Assembly (NCBI GenBank): GCA_902465105.1
Contig: CABQLM010000035.1
Span: 1 to 20,919, forward strand
Source of the DNA: an uncultured Collinsella sp.
GTDB lineage: Bacteria > Actinomycetota > Coriobacteriia > Coriobacteriales > Coriobacteriaceae
DNA length: 20,919 bases
Direction: 5' to 3'
Positions 13,818 to 20,919 of the stretch are shown piece after piece. Within the stretch, counting starts at the first letter, position 1. Every line of letters starts with the position of its first letter. Under the pieces are notes generated by a model. It was not told the origin of the DNA, did no database searches, and saw only the letters and a program-made list of their open reading frames with translations. A program made the translations under genes and the position numbers.

Positions 13818-16648
13818 TGGCTGCCAAACTCATCGATCTTTCCTTTACGCTCAACGACCGCAAGGTCAAGGTTCAGATTGCCCCCGATACCATGCTCTTT
13901 GCGCTGCTGCGCGAGCAGGGCTGCGCGTCGGTGCGCTGCGCCTGCGAGACCACCAACTGCGGTCTGTGCACGGTGTGGCTCGACGGCGACCCGGTGCTGA
14001 GCTGCTCGGTTCCCGCCGCGCGCGTCGAGGGCCACACCATCACCACGCTCGAGGGCCTCAAGGCCGAGTCTGAGACGCTGACCCGCGCAATGGCTGCCGA
14101 AGGCGCCGAGCAGTGCGGTTTTTGCGCCCCCGGCCTCATCATGAACGTGCTGGCGCTTGCCCACGCCGCCAGGGAGGACCCGAGCCTCGTCGCCACGCGC
14201 GAGGAACTCTCGCGCCAGCTCGCCGGCAACCTCTGCCGCTGCAGCGGTTACGAGAGCCAGCTGCGCGCCATCGTGCGCTTCCTCAATGAGTCTGGCGTGC
14301 AGGTTGGCTTTGAGATGCCCGAGCTGCCGGTCAATAACACCAGCTGCGACGGTGTCTCGTACAAGCAGATCACCCACAAGCAGCCCAAGAAGGACTCGAA
14401 GGCCCTGCTCGAGGGTCGTCCCGTCTACACCGGCGATATGGTGCCCGCCGGTGCGCTCATTGTCAAACTCAAGCGCAGCCCCTATGCCCGCGCCAAGATC
14501 CGCTCCATCGATACGTCGCGCGCCCTGAAGGTGCCCGGCGTCGTGGGCGTCTACACCTACGAGGACGTGCCCCAGCGCCGCTTTACCATCGCTGGCCAGA
14601 GCTATCCGCAGCCGAGTCCCTACGACCGCCTGATCCTCGAGAACCTCGTGCGCTACCAAAACGAGGAGGTGGCGATCGTCGCCGCCGAGACCGAGGAGGC
14701 CGCCGACAAGGCGCTCAAGCTCATCAAGGTCGACTACGAGGTACTCGAGCCCCTGCTCGACTTTACCCAGGCGCTCGATAACGACATCGTGGTCCACCCC
14801 GAGGGCGACGTGACCTTTATGTTTCCGCAGGGCGGCGACGTTCCGCGCAACCTGGTGTGCAGCGGTACCAGCGATTTTGGCAACCTTGACGAGGCGTTCG
14901 CCCAGAGCGACATCGTCTTTGAGCGCACCTACACCAGCCAGGCCACGCAGACCGCGCCCATGGAAACCTTCCGCGCCTTCGCGACGACCGACGCCTTCGG
15001 CCGCATTTCGGTGACCACTTCTACGCAGGTGCCCTTCCACGTGCGCCGCATGGTCGCGCAGTCGCTCGACATTCCGCAGTCGCAGGTGCAGGTCATTAAG
15101 CCGCGCATCGGCGGCGGCTTTGGCTCCAAGCAGACGGGCTGCTGCGAGATCTTCGTGGCGTTCGTGACCCAGCAGACCGGCCGTCCGAGTTACTGCTGCT
15201 ACACCCGTGAGGAGACCATCACTGCGGGCAACTCGCGCCATCAGATGCAGATGACCGTTAAGCTGGGCGCCATGAACGACGGCACCATCACGGCCATCGA
15301 CCTGCATACGCTGTCCAACGCTGGTGCGTATGGCGAGCATGCCACCACGACGATCGGCCTTTCGGGCCACAAGAGCCTGCCCATCTACAACCACGTGAAG
15401 GCGAGCCGCTTTAGCTGGGACGCCGTCTACACCAATACCAACCGCGGCGGCGCATATCGTGGCTACGGTGCCACCCAGGGCCAGTTTGCCGTGGAGAGCG
15501 CCGTCAACGAGCTCGCCGACATGCTGCACATGGACCCCGCCGACCTGCGCCTTAAGAACATCGTGCGCGAGGGCGAGATCATGCCGCAGTACTACAACGA
15601 GAAGCTCAACGCCTGCGCGCTCGACCGCTGCCTGTTGCGCGCGATGGACATGATCGGCTGGCGCGACAAGCCGCTGGCCGTTGACCTGGGCGACCGCGTG
15701 CGCGCCCTGGGCTGCGCGCTCACTATGCAGGGCTCGGGCATCTCCAACGTGGATATTGCCGGCATCGACATGCGCCTGGAAGAGGACGGCTTCATTACCA
15801 TCGGCACCGGCGCCACCGATAACGGCATGGGCGTCGATACAATCCTGGCGCAGATTGCCGCCGAGGAGCTGGGCGTGGAGAGCTCGCTGATCGTGGTGCG
15901 CGGCGTGGACACCGACGTGTCGCCGTTCGACGCCGGCTCGTACGCGAGCTCGGGTACGTACGTGACGGGCCTTGCCGCCAAGAACGCCGCGACCGAGCTG
16001 CGTGAGAAGATCTGCGCCAAGGCCGCCCAGATGTGGGACGTGGACGCCGCCGACGTGGTCTTCGATGGCCAGTACGTGCGTCTGTCCGACGAGCGCGCCG
16101 CGCGCGAGCAGAACCGCTACCTCACGCTGCGCGACTTTGCCAACCTGTGTGTCAAGAACATCGCGGGCGGCGACGCGCTCACCTCGCATGCCTCTGCCTG
16201 CCTGCCTGTTTCGCCTCCGCCGTTTATGGCCGGCATTGCGGAGGTCGAGGTCGACAAGGCCACCGGCAAGGTGACCGTGGTGGACTATGCGGCGGCTGTG
16301 GACTGCGGCACCGTGATCAACGAGGCACTCGCACGTGTTCAGGCCGAGGGCGGCATTGCCCAGGGTATAGGCCATGCGCTCTACGAGATCGTCGAGCGCG
16401 ACGACCGCGGTCGCCTGCGCACCGGCAACTTTATGAGCTACAAGCTACCCACGCGACTGGATATCGGCAGCATTCGCGTGGCCTTTGAGCCGAGCTACGA
16501 GCCGACGGGCCCGTTTGGCGCCAAGTCGATCGGCGAGGTCGTCATCAACACGCCACTCGCCGCCGTTGCCTCGGCCGTGGCACACGCTACCGGACATCAG
16601 GTTCGCTCGCTGCCGATCACGCCCGAGAAGGCCCTGCTGGGGGAGTAG
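13817..16648 (+). CDS. Molybdenum hydroxylase, fused [2Fe-2S] and Mo-binding subunit (XdhD-like)
   Basis: A 943-residue fusion of the small iron-sulfur subunit and the large Mo subunit of the xanthine dehydrogenase family. The first 2Fe-2S cluster uses C43, C48, C51 and C63. The second uses C100, C103, C140 and C142 (CGFC ... CRC). The Mo part begins near residue 200 (GRPVYTGD) and holds GGGFGSKQ (432-439), AYRGYG with R548, and GAKSIGEVV with E907 as the presumed base. A purine or other N-heterocycle is the likely substrate. The fused form with a separate FAD subunit is that of E. coli XdhD/YgfM and of selenium-dependent hydroxylases in Firmicutes. Nearby sel, mobA and DUF3343 genes make a labile selenium cofactor possible, but the sequence cannot show it. 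Mo ligation in this family does not use Cys or Sec. Confidence 0.92.
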   Translation: MAAKLIDLSFTLNDRKVKVQIAPDTMLFALLREQGCASVRCACETTNCGLCTVWLDGDPVLSCSVPAARVEGHTITTLEGLKAESETLTRAMAAEGAEQCGFCAPGLIMNVLALAHAAREDPSLVATREELSRQLAGNLCRCSGYESQLRAIVRFLNESGVQVGFEMPELPVNNTSCDGVSYKQITHKQPKKDSKALLEGRPVYTGDMVPAGALIVKLKRSPYARAKIRSIDTSRALKVPGVVGVYTYEDVPQRRFTIAGQSYPQPSPYDRLILENLVRYQNEEVAIVAAETEEAADKALKLIKVDYEVLEPLLDFTQALDNDIVVHPEGDVTFMFPQGGDVPRNLVCSGTSDFGNLDEAFAQSDIVFERTYTSQATQTAPMETFRAFATTDAFGRISVTTSTQVPFHVRRMVAQSLDIPQSQVQVIKPRIGGGFGSKQTGCCEIFVAFVTQQTGRPSYCCYTREETITAGNSRHQMQMTVKLGAMNDGTITAIDLHTLSNAGAYGEHATTTIGLSGHKSLPIYNHVKASRFSWDAVYTNTNRGGAYRGYGATQGQFAVESAVNELADMLHMDPADLRLKNIVREGEIMPQYYNEKLNACALDRCLLRAMDMIGWRDKPLAVDLGDRVRALGCALTMQGSGISNVDIAGIDMRLEEDGFITIGTGATDNGMGVDTILAQIAAEELGVESSLIVVRGVDTDVSPFDAGSYASSGTYVTGLAAKNAATELREKICAKAAQMWDVDAADVVFDGQYVRLSDERAAREQNRYLTLRDFANLCVKNIAGGDALTSHASACLPVSPPPFMAGIAEVEVDKATGKVTVVDYAAAVDCGTVINEALARVQAEGGIAQGIGHALYEIVERDDRGRLRTGNFMSYKLPTRLDIGSIRVAFEPSYEPTGPFGAKSIGEVVINTPLAAVASAVAHATGHQVRSLPITPEKALLGE

Positions 16649-16682
16649 GCGAGGAGCCGCTGTCGCCGCTCTTTACCTAACC

Positions 16683-16981
16683 GGGGAAACTGCAGCCCAC
16701 TTTTCGACCGAATTGTGGGCTGCAGTTTCCGTTTGGGGCCCTTGGCGGAAAGTGCGACCCAGAATAGGGTCTCAAAACGGGTTGCAGTTTCCGGTTGATG
16801 GCTATAGCGGAAATTGCGCCCCATTCCGAGGCGTCAAAGCGGGACACAGCTTCCGATTGAGGCCTCGAGCGGAAGCTACGACCCAGAATACCCGCTCAAA
16901 CTGGGACATGGTTTCCCAACTGGTACTCTAGCGAGAAACTGCGACCCATTCTGAGGTCTGAAACTGGGTCACGCTTTCCGG
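16683..16981. repeat. Five tandem degenerate 62-bp units, each an imperfect palindrome
   Basis: Units begin (GGAAA position) at 16685, 16747, 16809, 16871 and about 16934, giving steps of 62, 62, 62 and 63. Each unit runs GGAAAnTGCgaCCCa ... gGGtygCAgTTTCCg, about 48 bases of inverted repeat, then a linker of about 14 bases of the loose form GTTGnGGCnnnnAG. Unit 1 is a perfect 16-bp palindrome; the others are diverged. Short open frames across it run through repeated units and do not look coding. The array fills most of the 454-base gap between the hydroxylase gene and tRNA-Leu; 16982-17074 shows nothing I recognise. Confidence 0.88.
16685..16730. terminator. First palindromic unit, possible terminator of the hydroxylase operon
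   Basis: The left arm 16685-16700 (GGAAACTGCAGCCCAC) and the right arm 16715-16730 are perfect reverse complements over 16 bases with a 14-base loop, starting 37 bases after the preceding stop. Only GTTTGG follows, so it lacks a good T run. It may stop transcription by its strength alone or may simply be part of the array. Confidence 0.35.
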
Positions 16982-17074
16982 CGACATTTTTGTCCCACCT
17001 CTTGCTTGTCGTAACGGCACTCGTGGTGAGGTCGTGAGCCTGTAAAAGGTGTGCGTGCGCTTGCCGTTCGTATC

Positions 17075-17083
17075 TGCTATCAT
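17075..17083 (+). promoter_or_regulatory. Extended -10 promoter for tRNA-Leu
   Basis: TGCTATCAT is a TGn extended -10 box ending 19 bases before the tRNA. A TTGCCG at 17061-17066 is only 11 bases from TATCAT, too close to act as the -35 box. Confidence 0.45.
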
Positions 17084-17102
17084 TCCTAGTCTGTGCGCTC
17101 AT

Positions 17103-17186
17103 GCGGGCGTGGCGGAATTGGTAGACGCGCCAGATTTAGGTTCTGGTGGGATTCCCGTGAAGGTTCGAGTCCTTTCGCCCGCACCA
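17103..17186 (+). tRNA. tRNA-Leu (anticodon TAG)
   Basis: Class II tRNA folded by eye: acceptor GCGGGCG (17103-17109) with CGCCCGC (17176-17182), discriminator A and an encoded CCA (17184-17186). The anticodon stem CCAGA/TCTGG encloses the loop TTTAGGT, with TAG at 17137-17139 reading CUA codons. The variable arm contains GGG-ATT-CCC and the T loop is TTCGAGT. The D loop has the conserved GG in TTGGTAGAC. Confidence 0.96.
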
Positions 17187-17277
17187 ACGCACCCGCGTCG
17201 GTTTATGCCCTCGCGACACTTTGTTGCATAAAGGTACCAGCACCTCAGATAAGCTGGGCAGTATGAGGAGGAACGTG

Positions 17278-18576
17278 TTGAACATCACCGCTTCTGACGT
17301 TAAGGACGCCAAGCTCACCGCTACGGTCACCATCCCGGCCGCCGACGTCGACGCCGCGATCAAGAAGGCCTACAAGGACACCGCCAAGAAGTATCGCTTC
17401 CCGGGCTTCCGTGCCGGCAAGGCCCCCCGTCCGGTCATCGACTCCGCTCTTGGCGCCGAGGCTACCCTCGCTCAGGCCACCAACGACCTGATCGCCGCCA
17501 ACGAGCCCGCCGTCCTCAACGAGCTGGACATCGTCCCCACCAAGAACGGTGACTACAAGGAGCTCGACCTCGCCAAGGATCACGAGGACTACACCTACAC
17601 CGTCGAGTTCTCCCTGCGTCCTGCTGCCGAGCTCTCCTCCTTCGACGCCGTCGAGATCGAGATGCCCCCCGCGGAGGTCACCGAGTCCGAGATCAACAAC
17701 CAGGTCGAGATGCTCCTCAACTACCGTGCCACCTTCGAGGACGTCGAGGGTCGCGCCGTCGAGGCTGACGACTATGTGACCGTCGACCTCAAGGCCGTCG
17801 AGAACGCCGACAACTTCGCTGCCGAGGGCCGCATGCTCATCGCCGGTAGCGATAGCAACCCCAAGGAGTTCAACGAGGCCCTGATCGGCGCTAACGTTGA
17901 CGACGTCAAGACCGTCACCTGGACCGACGAGGTCGAGGAGGGCGAGGAGGCCGAGACCCACACCGTCGAGGTCACCGTCAAGGGCATCAAGGTCCGCAAC
18001 ACCCCCGAGCTCACCGACGAGCTCGTCAAGTCCGACTTTGGCTTCGACAGCATCGACGCTATGCGCGACGCCATCAAGATCGAGATCGAGCAGGACAAGG
18101 CTTCCCGCCTCCCGGCCGAGAAGGAAAACCGTTGCGTCGCCGCCCTCGCCGAGCGCCTGCAGCTCGACGAGATGGACGCCGACTACGAGCAGTCCGTCTT
18201 TGAGGAGCTTGGCCAGAACTTCCTGTCCAACCTCGCTGCCCGCGGCATGACCCTCGACACCTGGCTGCCGGCTTCCGGCCTGACCATGGAGCAGTTCGTC
18301 GGCGACCTTCACAAGCAGGCCAACGATGTTGCCCGCGAGTCCCTTGCGCTCGATGCCCTCGCCCGTGAGCTCAAGATCGAGGTCACCGAGGACGACGTCA
18401 ACGCCGAGTTCGAGAAGGCTGGCGTCAAGGACGTCGAGGCTTCCAAGGCCGAGTTTATCGCCGATGGCCGTATGCCTGCTGTCCGCGAGTCCATCCGTCG
18501 CTCCAAGGCCGTCGACCACCTGGTCGAGAACGCCAAGGTGACCGAGGTCGACGAGACCGCCAAGGACGCCGAGTAA
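17278..18576 (+). CDS. tig: Trigger factor, ribosome-associated chaperone and peptidyl-prolyl isomerase
   Basis: Binds nascent chains at the ribosome exit. From the chosen start the product is 432 residues, the same as E. coli. The ribosome-binding signature FPGFRAGKAP (41-50) lies in the N-terminal domain. A FKBP-like middle domain follows (about 150-240), then the helical, acidic C-terminal arms. The start is a judgement: AGGAGG (17266-17271) is best spaced from the TTG at 17278, giving MNITASDV, the usual family beginning. GTG at 17275 and ATG at 17263 are in frame, but the first is too close to the ribosome-binding site and the second overlaps it. Codon use is strongly biased to C-ending codons, as expected for a highly expressed gene. 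clpP and clpX follow, a common bacterial arrangement. Confidence 0.95.
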   Translation: MNITASDVKDAKLTATVTIPAADVDAAIKKAYKDTAKKYRFPGFRAGKAPRPVIDSALGAEATLAQATNDLIAANEPAVLNELDIVPTKNGDYKELDLAKDHEDYTYTVEFSLRPAAELSSFDAVEIEMPPAEVTESEINNQVEMLLNYRATFEDVEGRAVEADDYVTVDLKAVENADNFAAEGRMLIAGSDSNPKEFNEALIGANVDDVKTVTWTDEVEEGEEAETHTVEVTVKGIKVRNTPELTDELVKSDFGFDSIDAMRDAIKIEIEQDKASRLPAEKENRCVAALAERLQLDEMDADYEQSVFEELGQNFLSNLAARGMTLDTWLPASGLTMEQFVGDLHKQANDVARESLALDALARELKIEVTEDDVNAEFEKAGVKDVEASKAEFIADGRMPAVRESIRRSKAVDHLVENAKVTEVDETAKDAE

Positions 18577-18652
18577 TTCTCGCCACCTTGCCCGCGAGCG
18601 CATGCATGCGCCCGTGATGGGGTAAAGTTATACACCGGTTATCCGGTTGCTT

Positions 18653-18700
18653 CGTACGGTGCCAGCCAATGCATAGCATGCGGGCACCGTACGTTTATCT
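18653..18700 (+). terminator. Hairpin between tig and clpP, likely terminator or attenuator
   Basis: CGTACGGTGCC (18653-18663) and GGCACCGTACG (18683-18693) pair perfectly over 11 bp around a 19-base loop and are followed by TTTATCT. A possible promoter lies before it (GGGTAAAGT, 18620-18628, or TATACA, 18629-18634) and another after it (TAGAAT, 18700-18705). The hairpin may therefore end tig or sit in the clpP leader. Confidence 0.6.
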
Positions 18701-18738
18701 AGAATCACTATTGGTCCGTAAGAGAAATGGAGATGCGT

Positions 18739-19359
18739 ATGATCGCTAAGTTCGATTCCGCCCTCGTGCCATACGTTATCGAGCAGACGCCGCGCGGCGA
18801 GCGCAGCTACGATATCTATTCGCGCCTGCTCAACGACCGCATCATCTTCTTGGGCGAGGAGATCAACTCCGTCAGCGCCAACCTGGTCGTTGCCCAGCTG
18901 CTGCATCTTGAGAGCCAGGATGCCGAGAAGGATATCTCGCTCTACATCAATTCGCCCGGCGGCGAGGTCTACTCTGGCCTGGCGATTCTGGACACCATGA
19001 ACTTCATTAAGCCGCAGGTCTCCACCATCTGCGTCGGTATGGCCGCGTCCATGGCCGCCGTGCTGCTTTCGGCCGGCGCCAAGGGCAAACGCTTCTGCCT
19101 GCCGCACTCCAAGGTCATGATTCACCAGCCCAGCGGCGGTGCGCAGGGCCAGCAGACCGAGATCGAGATCGTGGCCGAGGAGATCAAGAAGACCCGCCGC
19201 GAGCTCAACCAGATCCTGTCCGACGCATCGGGCCAGCCCATCGAGAAGGTCCAGGCCGATACCGAGCGCGATAACTACCTGACCGCTGCCGAGGCCCTCG
19301 ACTACGGCCTGATTGACCGTATCGTTACCTCACGCGACCTCGCCGCGAAGGACGCCTAG
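18739..19359 (+). CDS. clpP: ATP-dependent Clp protease proteolytic subunit
   Basis: Serine peptidase that forms the 14-mer chamber capped by ClpX or ClpC. The 206 residues carry the catalytic triad S104 (GMAASMAA), H129 (MIHQPSGG) and D178 (ERDNYL). The substrate-pocket motif [11 protein letters not shown] (70-80) is intact. Of three in-frame ATGs (18727, 18733, 18739) the third is chosen because GGAG (18729-18732) is six bases upstream of it and the protein then starts like other ClpPs. The clpX start lies one base after the stop, so the two are co-translated. Many actinobacteria carry two clpP genes; only one is visible here. Confidence 0.96.
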   Translation: MIAKFDSALVPYVIEQTPRGERSYDIYSRLLNDRIIFLGEEINSVSANLVVAQLLHLESQDAEKDISLYINSPGGEVYSGLAILDTMNFIKPQVSTICVGMAASMAAVLLSAGAKGKRFCLPHSKVMIHQPSGGAQGQQTEIEIVAEEIKKTRRELNQILSDASGQPIEKVQADTERDNYLTAAEALDYGLIDRIVTSRDLAAKDA

Positions 19360-19360
19360 G

Positions 19361-20776
19361 ATGGCCGGTAACATGCAGGACAACTTTGACGAGAACGGCA
19401 ACCCCATCCGCTGCTCTTTTTGCGGAAAAGAGCAGGGCCAGGTCCGTCGCCTCGTAAAGGGCCCGACCAACATCTTTATCTGTGACGAGTGCGTCGCCGC
19501 CTGTTCCGAGATTCTGGAGGAGTCGCTGGCTTCGGACTTTATGGACGCTGCCCGCAACGGCAAGCTGCCGGGTTTCCTCAACGACCACGGCCAAGCTGCC
19601 GGTCAGCCTGCTGTAGATCCTGAGGCCGAGGGTTTTGAGCTGGAGGACGACGCCCGTCAGGTCATTACGCACGTGCCGACGCCGCACGAAATCTATGACG
19701 AGCTTTCGGCTTATGTCATGGGCCAGGAGGACGCCAAGCGCGCCATGTCGGTTGCCGTGTATAACCATTATCGCCGCGTGATCGAGGGCGGCGCTGCGCT
19801 TTCGGCCTTTGACGAGGCTGGCGGCATGGGCGGCCAGCTCGACGACGATATGGATGAGGTGGAGCTCGCCAAGTCCAATATCCTGCTGCTCGGTCCCACC
19901 GGTACTGGTAAGACCCTGCTTGCCCAGACGCTCGCGCGCATCCTCGAGGTGCCGTTTGCCATTGCCGACGCCACCGCGCTTACCGAGGCAGGTTACGTGG
20001 GCGAGGATGTTGAGAACATCCTGCTCAAGCTCATCAACGCCGCCGATGGCGACATCGAGCGCGCGCAGGTGGGCATCATCTATGTCGATGAGATCGACAA
20101 GATTGCCCGCAAGGCCGAGAACCTCTCCATCACCCGCGATGTTTCGGGCGAAGGCGTTCAGCAGGCACTGCTGAAGATCCTTGAGGGCACGGTGGCAAGC
20201 GTTCCGCCCACCGGCGGCCGCAAGCATCCCCAGCAGGAACTGTTGCAGATCGACACGACCAACATCCTGTTTATCTGCGGCGGTGCCTTTGTGGGTCTGG
20301 ACAAGATCATCGCCGACCGCGTGGGCAACAAGGGCGTAGGTTTTAACTCCGAGATCGCCGGCCCCACCTCGGTCGACGAGAACGACCTGCTGCGTCAGGT
20401 GCTCCCGCAGGACCTCAACGCCTTTGGCATGATTCCCGAGTTCGTGGGCCGTACGCCTGTCGTCACCCAGACGCAGGCGCTCGACGAGGACGACCTGGTG
20501 TCGATCCTGACCGAGCCCAAGAACGCCGTGGTGCGCCAGTACCGCAAGATGTTCCAGCTGGAGGACGTGGACCTTGAGTTTGAGGACGCCGCCCTGCACG
20601 AGATCGCCCGCATGGCGCTTGCCCGCAAGACCGGCGCCCGCGGCCTGCGCTCCATCTGCGAGGACGTGCTGCAGCAGACGATGTTCGACCTCCCCAGCGA
20701 GGAAGGTGTAGCCAAGGTCGTCGTAACCGAAGCGGCCGTAAGGGGCGACGAGCAGCCCCAACGCATCTACGGCTAA
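19361..20776 (+). CDS. clpX: Clp protease ATP-binding subunit ClpX
   Basis: AAA+ unfoldase that feeds proteins to ClpP, 471 residues (424 in E. coli). The zinc-binding domain uses C18, C21, C41 and C44. The Walker A motif is GPTGTGKT (178-185), Walker B is IIYVDEIDK (from 239), the pore loop is GYVGED (211-216) and the RKH loop is 287-289. The ClpP-docking IGF loop reads VGF (326-328). Extra length comes from a linker of about 35 additional residues after the zinc domain and an acidic, Gly-rich insertion (about 143-167) ahead of the Walker A strand. GAAGGA (19346-19351) is nine bases before the ATG, inside the end of clpP. Confidence 0.96.
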   Translation: MAGNMQDNFDENGNPIRCSFCGKEQGQVRRLVKGPTNIFICDECVAACSEILEESLASDFMDAARNGKLPGFLNDHGQAAGQPAVDPEAEGFELEDDARQVITHVPTPHEIYDELSAYVMGQEDAKRAMSVAVYNHYRRVIEGGAALSAFDEAGGMGGQLDDDMDEVELAKSNILLLGPTGTGKTLLAQTLARILEVPFAIADATALTEAGYVGEDVENILLKLINAADGDIERAQVGIIYVDEIDKIARKAENLSITRDVSGEGVQQALLKILEGTVASVPPTGGRKHPQQELLQIDTTNILFICGGAFVGLDKIIADRVGNKGVGFNSEIAGPTSVDENDLLRQVLPQDLNAFGMIPEFVGRTPVVTQTQALDEDDLVSILTEPKNAVVRQYRKMFQLEDVDLEFEDAALHEIARMALARKTGARGLRSICEDVLQQTMFDLPSEEGVAKVVVTEAAVRGDEQPQRIYG

Positions 20777-20788
20777 ATAGCTTGAATC

Positions 20789-20818
20789 CAGGCCCCGCGG
20801 CAACCACCGCGGGGCCTG
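20789..20818 (+). terminator. Strong GC hairpin after clpX, likely terminator
   Basis: A perfect 12-bp stem CAGGCCCCGCGG (20789-20800) and CCGCGGGGCCTG (20807-20818) has the loop CAACCA and begins 13 bases after the clpX stop. The following CCATTTA is a poor T run. Confidence 0.65.
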
Positions 20819-20825
20819 CCATTTA

Positions 20826-20904
20826 GGGACAGGTTAATTTTGGTCGGTTTTATATGGGCAAATGTCGTTTCCCCTGATAAAACCTACCAAAATAAACCTG
20901 TCCC
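20826..20904. repeat. Large inverted repeat (28-bp arms) at the window end, REP/MITE-like
   Basis: The left arm (20826-20853, beginning GGGACAGGTTAATTTTGG) matches the reverse complement of the right arm (20877-20904, ending AAACCTGTCCC) at 26 of 28 positions; the loop is 23 bases. TTTT follows the right arm. The GGGACAGGTT end resembles palindromic repeats I associate with REP-type elements mobilised by TnpA-like (RAYT) transposases. That link is from memory and has not been searched. The element is much more AT-rich than the surrounding genes. Confidence 0.82.
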
Positions 20905-20919
20905 TTTTCGGCAGGTATG

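Noticed and set aside
16485..16931. Small open frames across the repeat array
   Set aside because: Their translations run across the repeated units, they have no ribosome-binding site, and they overlap the end of the hydroxylase gene.
16683..16981. CRISPR array
   Set aside because: The units are diverged palindromes of about 48 bases, and the intervals of about 14 bases are themselves similar to one another rather than unique spacers. No cas gene is present.

Overview
The window is high-GC and gene-dense and reads as a chromosome segment of an anaerobic actinobacterium, most likely class Coriobacteriia and close to Collinsella. This assignment is inferred from several things together: a group-4 formate-hydrogenlyase operon, a formate channel, a selenocysteine system, codon use dominated by G/C third positions, and large intergenic palindromes. 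No identity was computed. All genes lie on the + strand.

Positions 1-3977 hold the distal half of a formate hydrogenlyase (FHL) operon: the 3' end of the NiFe large subunit (hycE-like), then hycF, hycG, hycH, the maturation protease hycI and the formate channel focA. Stops and starts abut or overlap, so this is one transcriptional unit that enters the window from the left. A weak terminator-like hairpin follows focA. Positions 4138-6255 encode a cytoplasmic molybdopterin oxidoreductase with an N-terminal 4Fe-4S site and no twin-arginine signal. Its apparent active-site residue is Cys, not Sec, and no electron-transfer partner lies beside it.

Positions 6308-9862 hold the selenocysteine insertion set: selA, selB (ATGA overlap) and a complete tRNA-Sec gene (selC, anticodon TCA, 6-bp D stem, long variable arm). 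selC has its own extended -10 promoter and a terminator. mobA (molybdopterin guanylylation) and a DUF3343 protein with a Cys-rich head follow. No gene in the window contains an in-frame TGA, so the selenoprotein served (probably an FdhF-type formate dehydrogenase of the FHL complex) lies outside the window.

Positions 11318-12673 encode NADP-type glutamate dehydrogenase with a textbook terminator. Next comes a two-gene molybdenum hydroxylase (12903-16648): an FAD subunit and a fused [2Fe-2S]2/Mo subunit, the architecture of E. coli YgfM/XdhD. Together with mobA, DUF3343 and the sel genes it makes a selenium/molybdenum-flavoured neighbourhood.

The 454-base stretch 16649-17102 has no gene. It contains five tandem, degenerate 62-bp units, each itself an inverted repeat (16683-16981), then about 95 bases with nothing recognisable and a promoter for tRNA-Leu(TAG) at 17103. 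The window ends with the conserved proteostasis cluster tig-clpP-clpX. Two other large, nearly perfect hairpins (12749-12823 and 20826-20904) have 26- and 28-base arms around 23-base loops. With the 62-bp array they suggest one or more families of dispersed palindromic elements in this genome.
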